From NCBI GenBank assembly GCA_963576725.1, contig OY755246.1, positions 78,457,540-78,521,539 on the forward strand: 64,000 bases of DNA, read 5' to 3'. Each line of letters begins with the position of its first letter. Position 1 is the first letter of the stretch. The notes under the pieces are model-generated. The model worked only from the letters and a program-made list of their open reading frames with translations. It made no database searches and was not told where the DNA came from. Positions 53,117 to 64,000 of this stretch are shown piece by piece. A program made the position numbers and the translations under genes. Source of the stretch: Azorinus chamasolen. Lineage: Eukaryota > Mollusca > Bivalvia > Cardiida > Solecurtidae.

Positions 53117-53371
53117 TTAACCCCTTTCCTTCGTAAACGTGTTTTCACGCACCTGCAAACAGAGTAGATCCAAATCAGACGGCTCCTATAGAAGCCGCCT
53201 GATCAGGGTCTGCCCTTTTCGCGAATGGAATTTGATAAATCTGTTTCTTTTGTTTCTAAAATGGCTACAATGTTCAACTATCCATATTTCATTATACATG
53301 TAACTATTTTGTACATGAATATTCAGTAGGTATTGAAATTTGGAATAAATATAGAACAGGGAAATCGTTAA
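53117..53371 (-). mobile_element. pB-A copy
   Basis: TTAA-CCCCTTTCCTTCG to CAGGGAAATCG-TTAA; hairpin about 53154-53221 with TATA tip. Confidence 0.92.
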
Positions 53372-53495
53372 ATAAAAAAAATGAAGAAACTCTCACTCTA
53401 ACATTTGTATGTTCTATACAAAACCACATAATTATGTAACCATTTCAGGGCTATTCGAGTGCGGATATTAATTCATATAAAAATGTAATGGGGCT

Positions 53496-53724
53496 TTAAC
53501 CATTTCCCTACTCAATATTCATGTCAGAAATAATTACACCGTTATATTTATGAACTGGGTGACCTTGACCTTGACCTTTGTCCTTGAAACTGTAGAATCC
53601 GATCTTGTCATGTCACAAGTTATCAGAGTAGACCCTGATCAGACGGCTCCTATGTCTGATCTAGTTCTACTCTGTTTGCAATTGCGTGAAAAAGCGTTTA
53701 CATGTATATGAGGGAAAGGGTTAA
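53496..53724 (+). mobile_element. pB-A copy, tip deleted
   Basis: TTAA-CCATTTCCCTACTC to GGGAAAGGG-TTAA; GGCTCCTATG joins TCTGATCTAG. It contains GACCTTGACCTTGACC, as in the 1-905 satellite. Confidence 0.88.
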
Positions 53725-53943
53725 TGAAAATGTATGATACAAACTTCTATAAATAGTTTGAGTTAAAAGTGATAGACTCTACAATTAACACATATTTTCA
53801 ATCATCATGAAACTTGGTATTTATTAAAACTTGGTATTTATTATGTTCAACGATTAACATGAATGTTGTCTTTTTTGTTGAAAAAAAAACCCAAAATATT
53901 ATCGGCCTATTCCGAACAGTTTCGAATTAAAATGCAACCAGAA

Positions 53944-54150
53944 TAAATACTAATACATTGGCAAGTAAGTAATTAATACTAATACATTGGCAAGTAAGTA
54001 ATTAATACTAATACAGTGGCAAGTAAGTAATTAATACTAATACAGTGGCAAGTAAGTAATAAATACTAATACAGTGGCAAGTAAGTAATAAATACTAGTT
54101 ACAGTGGCAAATAAGTAATAAATACTAATACATTGGTTGATAAGTAATAC
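53944..54150. repeat. 29-bp minisatellite
   Basis: Seven units of AATACTAATACAGTGGCAAG plus TAAGTAATT, directly next to a pB-B element. Confidence 0.93.
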
Positions 54151-54154
54151 CATT

Positions 54155-54339
54155 GGGTCACTTTATGAAACCATTGTGATAAATAGAGCATTTGCTCCTA
54201 TAGGAGCAAATGCTCTATTTATAACAATGGTTTCAAATTACGAATTCTAAACATTTCCTTTTCTCTAGTTAATGCTCCTTTTCGTTAGATTTGTTCAAAG
54301 AGGTTGTATCTAAAAATAGCCTATGAGGTAATGTGTTAA
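54155..54339 (-). mobile_element. pB-B copy
   Basis: Perfect palindrome, TATA tip; ends GAGGTAATGTG-TTAA. The left end is joined to the 29-bp minisatellite. Confidence 0.85.
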
Positions 54340-54399
54340 TATCAAACTAATGGAAGTTTGCCCTTCTTCGGTGTTTATTCAATTGGTTTTCTTGCAAAA

Positions 54400-54702
54400 T
54401 ACAGTAAAACCCCTCTAATACTACAACTTAATGAACAAACATGGCTGTTTTCATAAGCAGGTGGTTGCTTAATGCAGGACGAAAGTTATGCAGAAAGCTC
54501 CTATCCCTCTAATACTACAACTTAATGAACAAACATGGCTGTTTTCATAAGCAGGTGGTTGCTTAATGCAGGACGAAAGTTATGCAGAAAGCTCCTATAG
54601 GAGCTTTCTGCATAACTTTCGTCTTGCATTAAGCTACCACCTGTCTTTGTCACTGTGGATTATGCCCCTTTTTGCTGGTCGCATTAAAGGGGTTTTACTG
54701 TT
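54400..54702. mobile_element. Tig-A copy with exact 94-bp left-arm duplication
   Basis: TA-CAGTAAAACCCCTCTAATA to GGGGTTTTACTG. Positions 54411-54504 are repeated exactly at 54505-54598, and each copy ends at the palindrome centre GCTCCTAT. Confidence 0.93.
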
Positions 54703-54799
54703 CTTCTTTTCAACATATAAACAAATGATTTATGTATTTTAGTCATTGTTAAAACGCGTTTTGTAAGTAGAGACTACCACTTAAATAATAATTATCCGG

Positions 54800-55021
54800 A
54801 ATAACAGAAACTTGACGCACATTTGCAAACAGAGTAGACCCAGATCAGATGTCTCTGATCTGGGTCTGCTCTGTTTGCTAATGGAATTCAATACATCTGT
54901 TTCTTTACTTTCTAAAATGGCTACAATGTTTCGTCTTTCATATTTCATTACAACAATTTTGTCCAGGAATATTCAGAAGGTATTGAAATTTGGATTAAAC
55001 GTAGAACAGGGAAAGGGTTAA
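54800..55021 (-). mobile_element. pB-A copy, tip deleted, left end missing
   Basis: GCAAACAGAGTAGACCCAGA, short AGATGTCTCTGATCT centre and CAGGGAAAGGG-TTAA. Confidence 0.85.
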
Positions 55022-55035
55022 GCAAGTGAGATAAA

Positions 55036-55192
55036 GTGAGCATTTGCTCCATAGGAACAAATTCTCTATTCGTTACAATGTTTCAAAACAATACAATTTT
55101 AATTAAAAAAATACTTTTTACTAGTAAATGCTCCTTTCAGTACATTTAATCGAGAGGTTGGGTCTAAAATAGCCTATGAGGTAATGGGTTAA
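55036..55192 (-). mobile_element. pB-B copy, left part missing
   Basis: Begins within the hairpin (GAGCATTTGCTCCATAGGAAC); ends GGTAATGGG-TTAA. Confidence 0.8.
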
Positions 55193-55271
55193 AGTGCTAA
55201 TTAAAGTGTATAATATTATGGTATCAAATGACGACAGTGATATACATGTATAAAAACACCGGGGCTTTGTT

Positions 55272-55520
55272 TTAACCCTTTCCCTGTTCTGTGCTTATTA
55301 CAAATTTCAATACCTACTGAATATTCATGGTCATAAAGGTTATAATGAAATGTGGAGGGTGGAGCATTGTAGCCATTTTAGAAACTAAAGACACATATCT
55401 TTGAAATTTTATTAGCAAACAGAGTAGACCCTGATCAGACGGCTCCCCTAAGAGCCGTCTGATCTGGGTCTACTCTGTTTGCAGATGCGTGAAAACACGT
55501 TTATATGAGGAAAGGGTTAA
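55272..55520 (+). mobile_element. pB-A small transposon, intact copy
   Basis: 249 bp, TTAA-CCCTTTCCCTGTTCTG to GAGGAAAGGG-TTAA; hairpin about 55413-55482 with the tip CCCCTAAGAG. Confidence 0.95.
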
Positions 55521-55611
55521 AGAACAACATCGTGGATGTTACCATTCGGAGTACTTCGGGGATTTTTATATAAATCATTTAAATTATTGCAATCTTTTGC
55601 ATAATAAAATG

Positions 55612-55990
55612 CTTAAAACTCTTTCCTTTGATAACATGGTAGACCCAGGTCATAGGCTCCTATAGGAGCCGGATTGCTCTATTTTCTTATGAAATTATAA
55701 TAGATCTCACTCTACAGTATTTGCCAATACCAAAAATCCCTGTGTTCAGTTAATATATATATATTCATGATGTCATTTGCAAACAGAGTAGACCCAGATC
55801 AGACGGCTCCTATAGGAGCCGTCTGATCAAGGTCTGCTCTGTGTGCGTTTGACATGATATAGATCCGATTCTGCAGTTTTTATCAAGGCAATAACTTCCC
55901 TTAAAAAGTTTGAATTAGAAAAGTTCAGCTAATACATATTCATGATGCCATTATTTCTTACATGGTTATAAAAAAGAGAAATAGTTAAAA
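55612..55990 (-). mobile_element. Two adjacent pB-A copies
   Basis: A damaged hairpin at about 55632-55690 and a near-perfect one at 55778-55845; both in the same orientation. Confidence 0.8.
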
Positions 55991-56224
55991 TGATAGATAT
56001 TGTCTCAATGTTGCTGACAATGTCTTCTGTATATCTGACAGGATGATTGTAGCTATAGGGTAAACTTTTCAAAGGAATATTTTGACAAAAACTGAAAACT
56101 CAGATCGGATCTATATAATGTCAAAAGCAAACAGAATAGACTCTACTTATCATACGGTTGCTATAGGAGCCTGATATTCGTCTATTCGGTTTGCAAACAG
56201 ATGTACGGAATTCGTCTGGACAAA

Positions 56225-56860
56225 TCACGTTAAATAATTTATTGTCGTGGGCGGTCGTTACTACTCGGCTGTTTCCGGCGACCTAGGAAAGCTATCCCAC
56301 ATACATGTACATCACAGGCGTCTGTCGTGTGCTACCCCACCCATCTGCTACCCACTATGCAACCTCACATAAAGATATTGGTCAAAATAATCTAAAAAAA
56401 ATGTCAAAACATTGTCAAAATACCATAACACAACATCTAAAAGTGACCTAAAAACTGTTGTTTTTTCTTCACACCAATGTTATATAAAATGATGTTATTA
56501 TATGTACATTACATTCTTGGGAAGAAAACAATCATTTTTAGTTCACTTTTAAATGTTATGTATTGGCATTTTGACAATGTTTTGACATTTTTGAGATTAT
56601 TTTGACCAATATCTTTCTGTGAGGTTGCAGGGGGGAAGGGTGGGGAATGGCCGGGTAGTGGGGGTGGCACACGACAAACACCCATGACATACATTGGTTC
56701 TAAATGCACTCGTCTGTAGGGTGATGTTCGTATTGTCACAAAGTAAATACAGAAATAAAGTGTAAGACGTGGTCTGGTACATCACGTAATGTCTGATCTT
56801 TGTCTACGCTAATTGCAATTTAATTAAACCGCATGTGTTGGAGAGCGTCTCACTGTACAG
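56225..56860. other. No gene recognised; imperfect long inverted repeat
   Basis: CAACCTCACATAAAGATATT...GGTCAAAATAAT and a mirrored AATATCTTTCTGTGAGGTTG form an imperfect foldback of about 300 bp (56330-56690). Confidence 0.55.
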
Positions 56861-56869
56861 TAAAGTATC

Positions 56870-56990
56870 GATAATACGATCATTCAAAATAATTCTTAAA
56901 ACAGGTGGTACCTAAATGTAGGACGAAAGTTATGCAGAAAGCTCCCACAGGAGCTTTCTGCATTACTTTTGTTCTGAATCAAGCCCCCCC
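56870..56990. mobile_element. Tig-A remnant
   Basis: Arms around AGAAAGCTCC-CACA-GGAGCTTTCT; cut by the poly-C/(CA)n tract. Confidence 0.65.
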
Positions 56991-56994
56991 CCCC

Positions 56995-57022
<28 letters not shown>
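56985..57022. repeat. Poly-C and (CA)n simple repeat
   Basis: A C run followed by ACAC units, at the broken end of a Tig-A element. Confidence 0.95.
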
Positions 57023-57026
<4 letters not shown>

Positions 57027-58130
57027 CACTGATGTAACAATCTCAAGATGGCCGACTAAACAATGTTTCTTCATAATATGAACAAGCAATACGACCCATT
57101 ATTCAAAATGGATCTTAATAGAAAATTAAAATAATTTATTAGTGGTAAAGCAAGACAAATAAGTAATAAAAACTGAAAATAGAAGTGCGAGCGGTACTTG
57201 ATTGGGGTAGTCAAATTTTTCATGATGTTCGAGAACTGGGAGTGGGGTTATTCGCACGGAACGGTAAGTCGATGGGACACAAACCTTGCTGGTGCCGAAC
57301 ATGCACTGGGATGGTTCTGTAAGTAGATTATGTTTGTAGTATGCACTGAGTAATGTGATGTTTTACCTTGGTCCACTCATATGGTTTCTCTTGCAGAACT
57401 TTAGAACAACTGATGCATAAATTTCTAAATTAGATAATAAAGCATACAGCTTTTAGTACATGATGAAGTTATCACTCGTAAGGCCGCATACAAAACTTGA
57501 AGTGTCCTTAGATACTTAGGAACTATTTATTTAACATATTAAACGTGGCTATATTGCCCCATTCAAGATAAGGCATGGGTATAATAGGTAGAAATTTAAG
57601 AATTAACTGATAGAGACCTTTAGACTACTAAATGCAAATGAAATACGGTATTTGAAACCATAATGGATCCAAATGACACTCCCGATAGCACGGTGTCTCA
57701 TTTGGATCCAACATGTTTGATGATCATATTTTTTTCGAAAAAGGACAGAGAACGTAGAACATGTTCTTGAAAGTGTAGCAGAGTACTACTTTAGCCGATG
57801 GTAAATTGCTTGGCACGTGAAAGACCTAACGATATCGGACCATATATATCAGACTTACCGTTTGACATATTAGGCCGCACTAAGAAGCGAAATGAAAATA
57901 AATAAGTGGCACAATTGAAAAGTTGCTGTAACAAATTGGTTTGGGCAGAGATACAGATTTTCATATGCAAATACTCGACTATTGTCTCTGATTATGGCTA
58001 TGATATATGATGAATAAATTACTGGCCTCGAGATGGCAGCAAATGGCTTTGTGGAGTAATTTTACATCTTCAAACCCGCGACTGGGGGGTAAAACCGATT
58101 TAAAGGAGCTTAACCCTTTGAATGCGGGAC
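57020..58130. other. No gene recognised
   Basis: Low-copy sequence with one pB-D-like hairpin remnant (AATGGATCCAAATGACACTC and mirror, about 57660-57710). Confidence 0.5.
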
Positions 58131-58439
58131 ATACATGCACAAACAGTGAAGACCTAGACCAGAGAATAGTCTGATCAAGATATGTACCGTTTGTCATTGA
58201 AAATCCTCTAGCACGTTTGAATGTACTCTATAATATCTCGTGGAAAATTCAGCGGTGAAAGGGTTCACCTTACACCCTTGTAGGTACGTAACAGTAGTCA
58301 GAAAATACGTATAGAATCAACATTGACTAAAAAAGGGAGAACAAATTACAAAGTTTAAGAATAGCACAATATGTTAACAGTTAAACATTATTATTTTTAT
58401 CACAATGTATATCAAGAACTACCTGGGTGACATATCGAT

Positions 58440-58830
<391 letters not shown>

Positions 58831-59153
58831 ATTATCATTTATTATCATTATTTTTAACATTCTTTATATAAATTTATTGCCTTGAAAAATGCGAATCAAG
58901 CAAGTCTTAATTAGACATGTCTGTATCTGTTATATTTGCAAAGGCGTAGTTAAAGGTTAAAAGATTAAAGGTCACTAATGGATGGTAGTCGTTTTATTTT
59001 ACTTTTATATAAAAAAAATAACTTCCTAATTAAATACATATTTTGAAAATTTGAGTGGCTATGGTACTATTTATCATAGCCAATCCCATTTGCTGTATCT
59101 TTCTGTATCTCTTTTGTGTTTCATGTCTTAAAGAAGAGCGCCAATAAAGTCAT

Positions 59154-59350
59154 TGCTTAACCCTATATTCTATGAATATTCATATAAGAATAATTGACAT
59201 CATGAATATTAATTAGATTGATTGTTCTAATAGCAAATGGACACAGGCATTTTGGCCATGGCAGAAATTGTAGAATCATATCTATATTAAATTATAAGCA
59301 AACAGAACAGACACTGGTCTGGGTTTACTCTGTTTGCAAAGAAACTTTAA
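59154..59350 (+). mobile_element. pB-A copy, tip deleted
   Basis: CTTAA-CCCTATATTCTATG left; GAACAGACACTGGTCTGGGT hairpin base with the whole GGCTCC part missing. Confidence 0.75.
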
Positions 59351-59359
59351 AGAAAATAA

Positions 59360-59900
59360 AGAAAACTAGAAGTGCTTTGGTACAATGCCTATAAGTCATA
59401 CTGACCGTTTGTTGTTATATTGATCAATTAACAATAGACCAATGAGAACATGTGAAGTTAAAAGTTTGGATTCAGATCTAACGCCGTTTGATTGGTTAAA
59501 TGAAAACACTTGATGTCATATTGATATAATGATGAGTTATCGCCCGTCGCCCTTGACCGCAATAAGTGGGACGCGAAGTACTCTCATTCTATTATCTTTA
59601 CAATTGCCTGGTCCCTTTTAAAGGTAGCTCCGCACAGCTGCGATACCGTCACTGCAGACCCCTTAAGAACCCTCTCAGCCCCTAAGAGGACCCTTGACTC
59701 TTCGAAGAATTGTCGAAACGGTGTAAATGTTGCAATAAAAGATTGATACAATTATGTTTGCAAACCAGATATGAACGAATCTCGGACCGCGGTAATAAAA
59801 TTGTCGAAATGTCAAAAACTTGTGTACAAACGATGACAGCATCAATATCGCGTGTCAGACGAGTGTAGCATTCTGTATCAAAGATGAGCCGTCTGATCAG
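59360..59900. other. Low-copy sequence, possible retroelement tail
   Basis: GAAGAATTGTCGAAACGG then GCAATAAAAGATTG at about 59704-59748 recalls 3' ends of some retroelements, but no coding part is next to it. Confidence 0.3.
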
Positions 59901-59954
59901 GTTCGCTGTGTTTGCTTATGAACTTATAACAGATTTGATCCTACAATTTCAACC

Positions 59955-60276
59955 TACAGTTGAACTGCGATAACTCGAACTTCAAGGGGCCATACAATTA
60001 GTTCGAGATAGCAGAAGTTCGAGTTATCCGATGTCTTATCTGAACAATTTCTCAAGTTCGCAGTTTAATACAGGTCTAAAGTAATGCTGAAAGCTCCCAT
60101 TGGAGCTTTCAGCATTACTTTAGACCTGCATTAAGCTGCAACATGTGTTTCTAGATATCTATAGCGATACAGTTTAGAGCAATTCTGTATTGTACGTTTT
60201 GGAAGGGCTAAACGTTTTGTTCGAGTTATCCCAAAGTTCGAGTTATCCGAGTTCGAGATATCGAAGTTCAACTGTA
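59955..60276. mobile_element. Tig-B small transposon, best copy
   Basis: TA-CAGTTGAACTGCGATAACTC to GATATCGAAGTTCAACTG-TA; centre TGCTGAAAGCTCC-CATT-GGAGCTTTCAGCA. Confidence 0.92.
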
Positions 60277-60596
60277 TATCAAAATACCATGTGTACAGAT
60301 GCAATTAAAATCAGCTAATAAATAGTCCTGATGTCATAATTATTTCTTAACTAAATATTCACCAAGAAAAGGGTTTCAGAACTTGGCCCTTTTCCCTGAT
60401 GAATATTCATTAAGAATATTAATTACCTGTAATTCTATATTGACATATGTACACAGGGATGTTTTGTAATTGTGAAAATTTAGAGAGAGATATACTATAA
60501 CGTCATAATCCAACAGATCAGACTCTGATCAGACGACTCCTATATGAACTGGGTCCGTCTGATCTGGGTCTACGATGTTCGCAAAGGCTTGACAAG

Positions 60597-61032
60597 TACA
60601 GTAAAACTTCTCAATAACGACCACTAAATTGTGTTAATTAGTTGGTATTTAGGACAGGTGGCTGCCTAAAGCAAGGTGAAAGTGGAACAGAACGCTCCTA
60701 TAGGAGCGTTCTGTTTTACTTTCACCTTGCTTTAACCCTTCGATTGCTGAATTTACCCATGCCCTGTTGTATAATTACATATATCTTCACTGTGTACAAG
60801 TATTTCGCTGTGCAATCACTGCAGTGGAGTGCATTGGTTGCACAATCAACTTGTAAATAGTGCAGACCCTGATGAGACATATCCTGCAGGAGCTGTCTCA
60901 TCTGGGTCTTCACTATTTACATGTAGGTATATTGACGTGAATAGCAAGCGAACGGTTAATGGAGCACCCACCCGCCTTTAACACAAAATACTTGATGTAA
61001 TTTAGTGGCCGTTTTAAAGAGGTTTTACGGTA
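60597..61032. mobile_element. Tig-A copy hosting a nested pB-C insertion
   Basis: TA-CAGTAAAACTTCTCAATAA to GAGGTTTTACGG-TA, palindrome GAACGCTCC-TATA-GGAGCGTTC. A pB-C element (60732-60959) splits it at the TTAA that other copies keep intact as GCTTTAAGCAGCC. Confidence 0.93.
60732..60959 (+). mobile_element. pB-C copy nested in Tig-A
   Basis: TTAA-CCCTTCGATTGCTG to AGCAAGCGAACGG-TTAA, inserted at a TTAA inside the 60597 element. Palindrome tip TCC-TGCA-GGA. Confidence 0.93.
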
Positions 61033-61117
61033 GGTGTTTACATGAAGGGAAGAGTCAAAATATAATGAACACAACGTTAACCTTTTGTCTGATAAGTAGT
61101 ATCTGACTGGCAGAACC

Positions 61118-61292
61118 TGCTAGCAGCACAGAGGGGGGGGGGGGCATTTCGTGGGTCTACATGGTCTAAAAGGTAAAAAAAATGATTGGGTCGATTTAGT
61201 GTTATTTTATATACACTGAATCGGCCCAATCATTTTCTTTTTACCTTTTAGACCATGTAGACCCACGAAATGCCCCCCCCCCCCCCCCCCTG
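61118..61292. repeat. Foldback with G-run and C-run ends
   Basis: Arms from a G run plus GCATTTCGTGGGTCTACATG to the mirrored CATGTAGACCCACGAAATGC plus C run, centred near 61200 on an AT-rich loop. Confidence 0.93.
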
Positions 61293-61537
61293 TGGCTGGC
61301 AGTGACTCGCGTTTGCAAACAGCTTAGATCCAGATGGGACGCCGGGAAACTTGCCGTCGTCTCATTAATGAAAAGTTTCAAAAATTGTCTGATCTAAATG
61401 TATTCTGTTTCCAAAGGCGCGAAAATGCATTACATATGAATGAAAGGGTAAAATATAGGAGTCTTAAGACAGGTGTTTGCTCAATGTAGGCAGCTCCTGC
61501 GGGGGCTGAATTACGCTCGTCCTGCATGAACTCTGTC

Positions 61538-61685
61538 GCTGCCAAACTTTGTCGTCTGCAAACTTTGTCGTCTGCTACATTTTTTTCTTAATTTTTAAGA
61601 AATAGTCAAAGTAACAAATAGTTTGGATCCTGATGAGACGCCGAGTTACTCGGCGTCTCATATGGATCAAAACTGTTTTCATAGG
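61538..61685 (+). mobile_element. pB-D copy interrupted by the 390-bp palindrome
   Basis: CTGCCAAACTTTGTCGTCTG, hairpin GTTTGGATCCTGATGAGACG with CCGAGTTACTCGG tip, then the palindrome at 61686. Confidence 0.8.
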
Positions 61686-62076
61686 TAATCACAAAGGTGC
61701 TCGACGCATGCTTGGACTCTCCCATGGAACCCCCCCCCCCCCCCAAAAAAAAAAAAAAGTGATCGAAGTATGTTAAACTAGCCTAAAACTATCTATTTGA
61801 ACCTTAAACCACTCCGAAAAACAAGAAAAACACGACCAGGTAAAAATTTCCTATCGGGTCTATATATGTATTGATATCAATACATATATAGACCCGATAG
61901 GATTTTTTTCCGGGTCGTGTTTTTCTCGTTTTTCGGAGTGGTTTAAGGTTCAATTAGATAGTTTTAGGCCAGTTGAACATACTTCAATCACTTTTTTTGG
62001 GGGGGGGGGTGGGGTGGGGGTGGGGGGTGTTATGGATGAGTCCAAGCATGCGTCGGGCACCTTTGGGTAATCACAG
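61686..62076. repeat. 390-bp palindrome
   Basis: Centred near 61880 on TTGATATCAA. The outer arms read GGTAATCACAAAGGTGC and GGCACCTTTGGGTAATCAC, with homopolymer C/A and T/G tracts at matching places. It interrupts a pB-D element (start 61540) whose other part resumes near 62076. Confidence 0.9.
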
Positions 62077-62125
62077 ATGCGACATTGCCGGCGAAAGAGT
62101 TAGCCCCTCCGCTTCATATTTATAG

Positions 62126-62272
62126 GATATGTTGCGAGTAGCCATTTTGTACCAACTGATATTAAATGAGTCTTAGAAAATGTTATTAATCGATCATCTG
62201 GTGAGTTTAATAACATTTTCCAAGACGAGTTTAATATCAGTTTACAAATGACTACGAGCAACATATTCTAAT
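62126..62272. repeat. Foldback, about 145 bp
   Basis: GGATATGTTGCGAGTAGCCA...ACTGATATTAAATGAGTCTT mirrored by AAGACGAGTTTAATATCAGT...AGCAACATATTC. Confidence 0.85.
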
Positions 62273-62459
62273 TATCACATAACTTATTTCGACTAAAATG
62301 CCGTTTTAGGCCCTACCTGTAAAATTTAATGTCTACATGGCGTCGAAGTGTTTCTACATGACGTTATGATCAGCAAGCAGCTTATATTAAACGTGTGTAC
62401 TATAGAGAAACATGGCATTGTGATGGCTATAATAACTCGAATACAATAGAGGTTGTGCG

Positions 62460-62955
62460 ATAAAAACGCCTTTTCACGCATTTGCAAACAGAGTAGACCC
62501 AGACCAGGGCTTGCTCTCTTTTTTATGAAATTATAATTGATCTGACACTAAGGTTAGCATCAATACCAAACATTTGTCTTTACATATTCCGGTATAAAAT
62601 TCATTAAATAAATATTCATGATGTCATTATTTCTTACATGAATATTAAATGAAGAGCAATTGTTTAAACTACCATTTGACACATGTTTGACATAAACTAC
62701 CATTTGACATATATTTGTACAGTAATACGCATTTCTATACATTTGCAAACAGAGAAGACCCAGATCAGACGGCTCCTATAGGAGCCGTCTGAGCTGGGTC
62801 GGCTCTGTTTGCTCATGAAATATTACAGGTATTATTCTACATTTTCTGTTATGGCCAAAACTTCCAGTGTCCATGTGCTATTATAACAATTAAACTAATT
62901 ACTAGTCGTGATGTAATTATTTCTTACACGGATGTTCATGGAGTAAGCCGTTAAG
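62460..62955 (-). mobile_element. Two adjacent pB-A copies
   Basis: The first has a deleted tip (ACCCAGACCAGGGCTTGC near 62500). The second has a perfect hairpin at about 62744-62812 with TATA tip and ends TGGAGTAAGCCG-TTAA. Confidence 0.82.
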
Positions 62956-63263
62956 GCAGAGCTTGCTGTATTTACATTAAATTAGATTTATTTTCCACTT
63001 AGATCATTCATTTTGTCTTTTTTGCGTGTTTATCCTTATAACGCCAAGCACGACTTGACTTGAAGATACAAACAGTCTGGGTCCAGACGAGTCACAGGTT
63101 TAGTCTGTGTCTCATTAGAATCGAAGCTGTTTGACTTCCGGTCAAAATATTCTCAGAACCTTGAACGTATCGGAAGTATGAGAAAATTGCAAACATAAGT
63201 TTTACGGCAGGATAAGGGTTACAATAGTGAAGAGCGGAAAAGATTTGTAGACATGCCGTAGGT

Positions 63264-63575
63264 CTCACACTGGTATTAATCATATTTAACCATTTGCACG
63301 TTAAGAAAATGTATCGTGCAAATATTAATGTCTGCTACAACCTGTAGGTCTCACACTGATGTTAATTCTACTTAACCCTTTGCGTGTATAGAAATTGTCG
63401 CGCGCAAATATTACCCTTTGCAAATATTGTTGTCTGCTACAACTAGTAGGTCTCATCCTGGTATTAATTCTACTTAACCATTCGCACGTTAAGAAATTGC
63501 CGCGTGCAAGTATTGTTGCCTGCTATATAGCTCGTAGGCCTCACACTGGTATTAATTCGACTTAACCCCACTGCA
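63264..63575. repeat. Tandem 95-bp units carrying pB-D end sequence
   Basis: Four units of TAGGTCTCACACTGGTATTA, ACTTAACC, CACGTTAAGAAATTG and TTGTCGTCTGCTACAAC, diverged by 10-20% by eye. Confidence 0.85.
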
Positions 63576-63584
63576 GGTGGAACT

Positions 63585-63816
63585 TTAACCCCGTGAATAA
63601 CTATGTCAGAAATAATACATGTACATGTATGAATATTAATTAGTTTATAGTGATAGTCATAGTATAGACTGATGAGTCAGATCTTTATAAATATTCCCAT
63701 AAGAAAACAGAGTAGACCCTGATCAGATGGCTCCTAGAGGAGCCATCTGATCTGGGTCTACTTTGTTTTCAAAGACATTAATACTCGTAGTTGTATTTAA
63801 GGAGTAAAGGGGTTTA
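63585..63816 (+). mobile_element. pB-A long-form copy
   Basis: TTAA-CCCCGTGAATAACTATG to GAGTAAAGGGG-TTTAG; hairpin 63703-63771 with compensated stem GATGGCTCC-TAGA-GGAGCCATC. Confidence 0.9.
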
Positions 63817-64000
63817 GGAAGTGTAATGTGCAAACATTGTCGTCTGCTACAACTGCATGTCGTCGTTTCTCTTTAACCTTTTACCTCATGAATATTCATA
63901 CAATGAACAATAAATTCATGAATATTCATTAACTGAGTTTTTTTATAAAGGCCAGTGAGCGTGGGGAATTTTTTTTGTCATTTTATAAACCTATATTATT

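Noticed and set aside
59580..59760. Second hammerhead or retroelement end (TCGAAACGG)
   Set aside because: No CTGATGA core in place and no coding part nearby; similarity is too short.

Overview
This is eukaryotic, AT-rich, repeat-saturated DNA. It has spliced exons with GT-AG introns, Pol III tRNA genes, a SINE-like element, minisatellites, and dense small transposons with no long open reading frames. The repeat style and the homeobox gene point to a bilaterian invertebrate, most likely a bivalve mollusc. That assignment is inference from pattern memory; no search was run.

The one protein-coding gene I can build is a paired-class homeobox gene on the minus strand, in five exons: 48197-47930, 20031-19867, 18028-17868, 17168-17037 and 15210-14947. 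All four junctions are GT-AG and phase-compatible. Together they give one 329-residue protein with an eh1/octapeptide-like motif, a complete Q50 homeodomain split at the classic 46/47 intron, and a C-terminal OAR motif. The homeodomain and the residues after it resemble Isx (intestine-specific homeobox) most. Intron 1 is about 28 kb. Intron 1, the other introns and both flanks are mostly repeats.

RNA genes: two matching tRNA-Pro(CGG) genes lie 3.2 kb apart in opposite orientation inside intron 1 (31435-31506 plus, 34655-34726 minus). A tRNA-headed SINE-like element follows at 35030-35305.

Mobile DNA falls into at least six families of short non-autonomous elements. Four end in TTAA-CCC...GGG-TTAA (piggyBac-like; called pB-A to pB-D here). 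Two end in TA-CAGT...ACTG-TA (pogo/Tigger-like; Tig-A and Tig-B). Nearly all carry a near-perfect palindrome in the middle rather than only at the ends, and five of the six share the palindrome core GCTCCTATAGGAGC or close variants. Two nested insertions confirm the TTAA target. There is also a 5'-truncated Penelope-like element with a GIY-YIG domain, a 13-bp target duplication and a candidate hammerhead ribozyme (50060-51105), and a decayed jockey/CR1-type LINE (about 41460-43430).

Layout: 1-905 nuclear-receptor-half-site satellite; 1-3.8 kb small transposons; 3.85-5.0 kb 23-bp minisatellite; 5-14.9 kb small transposons and a 32-bp minisatellite; 14.9-20.0 kb homeobox exons 5 to 2 with a minisatellite in intron 2; 20.3-21.9 kb two more minisatellites; 22-47.9 kb intron 1 (small transposons, tRNAs, SINE, 563-bp duplication, LINE relic); 48.2 kb exon 1; 48.2-64 kb upstream flank with small transposons, the Penelope-like element, trinucleotide arrays and long foldbacks.
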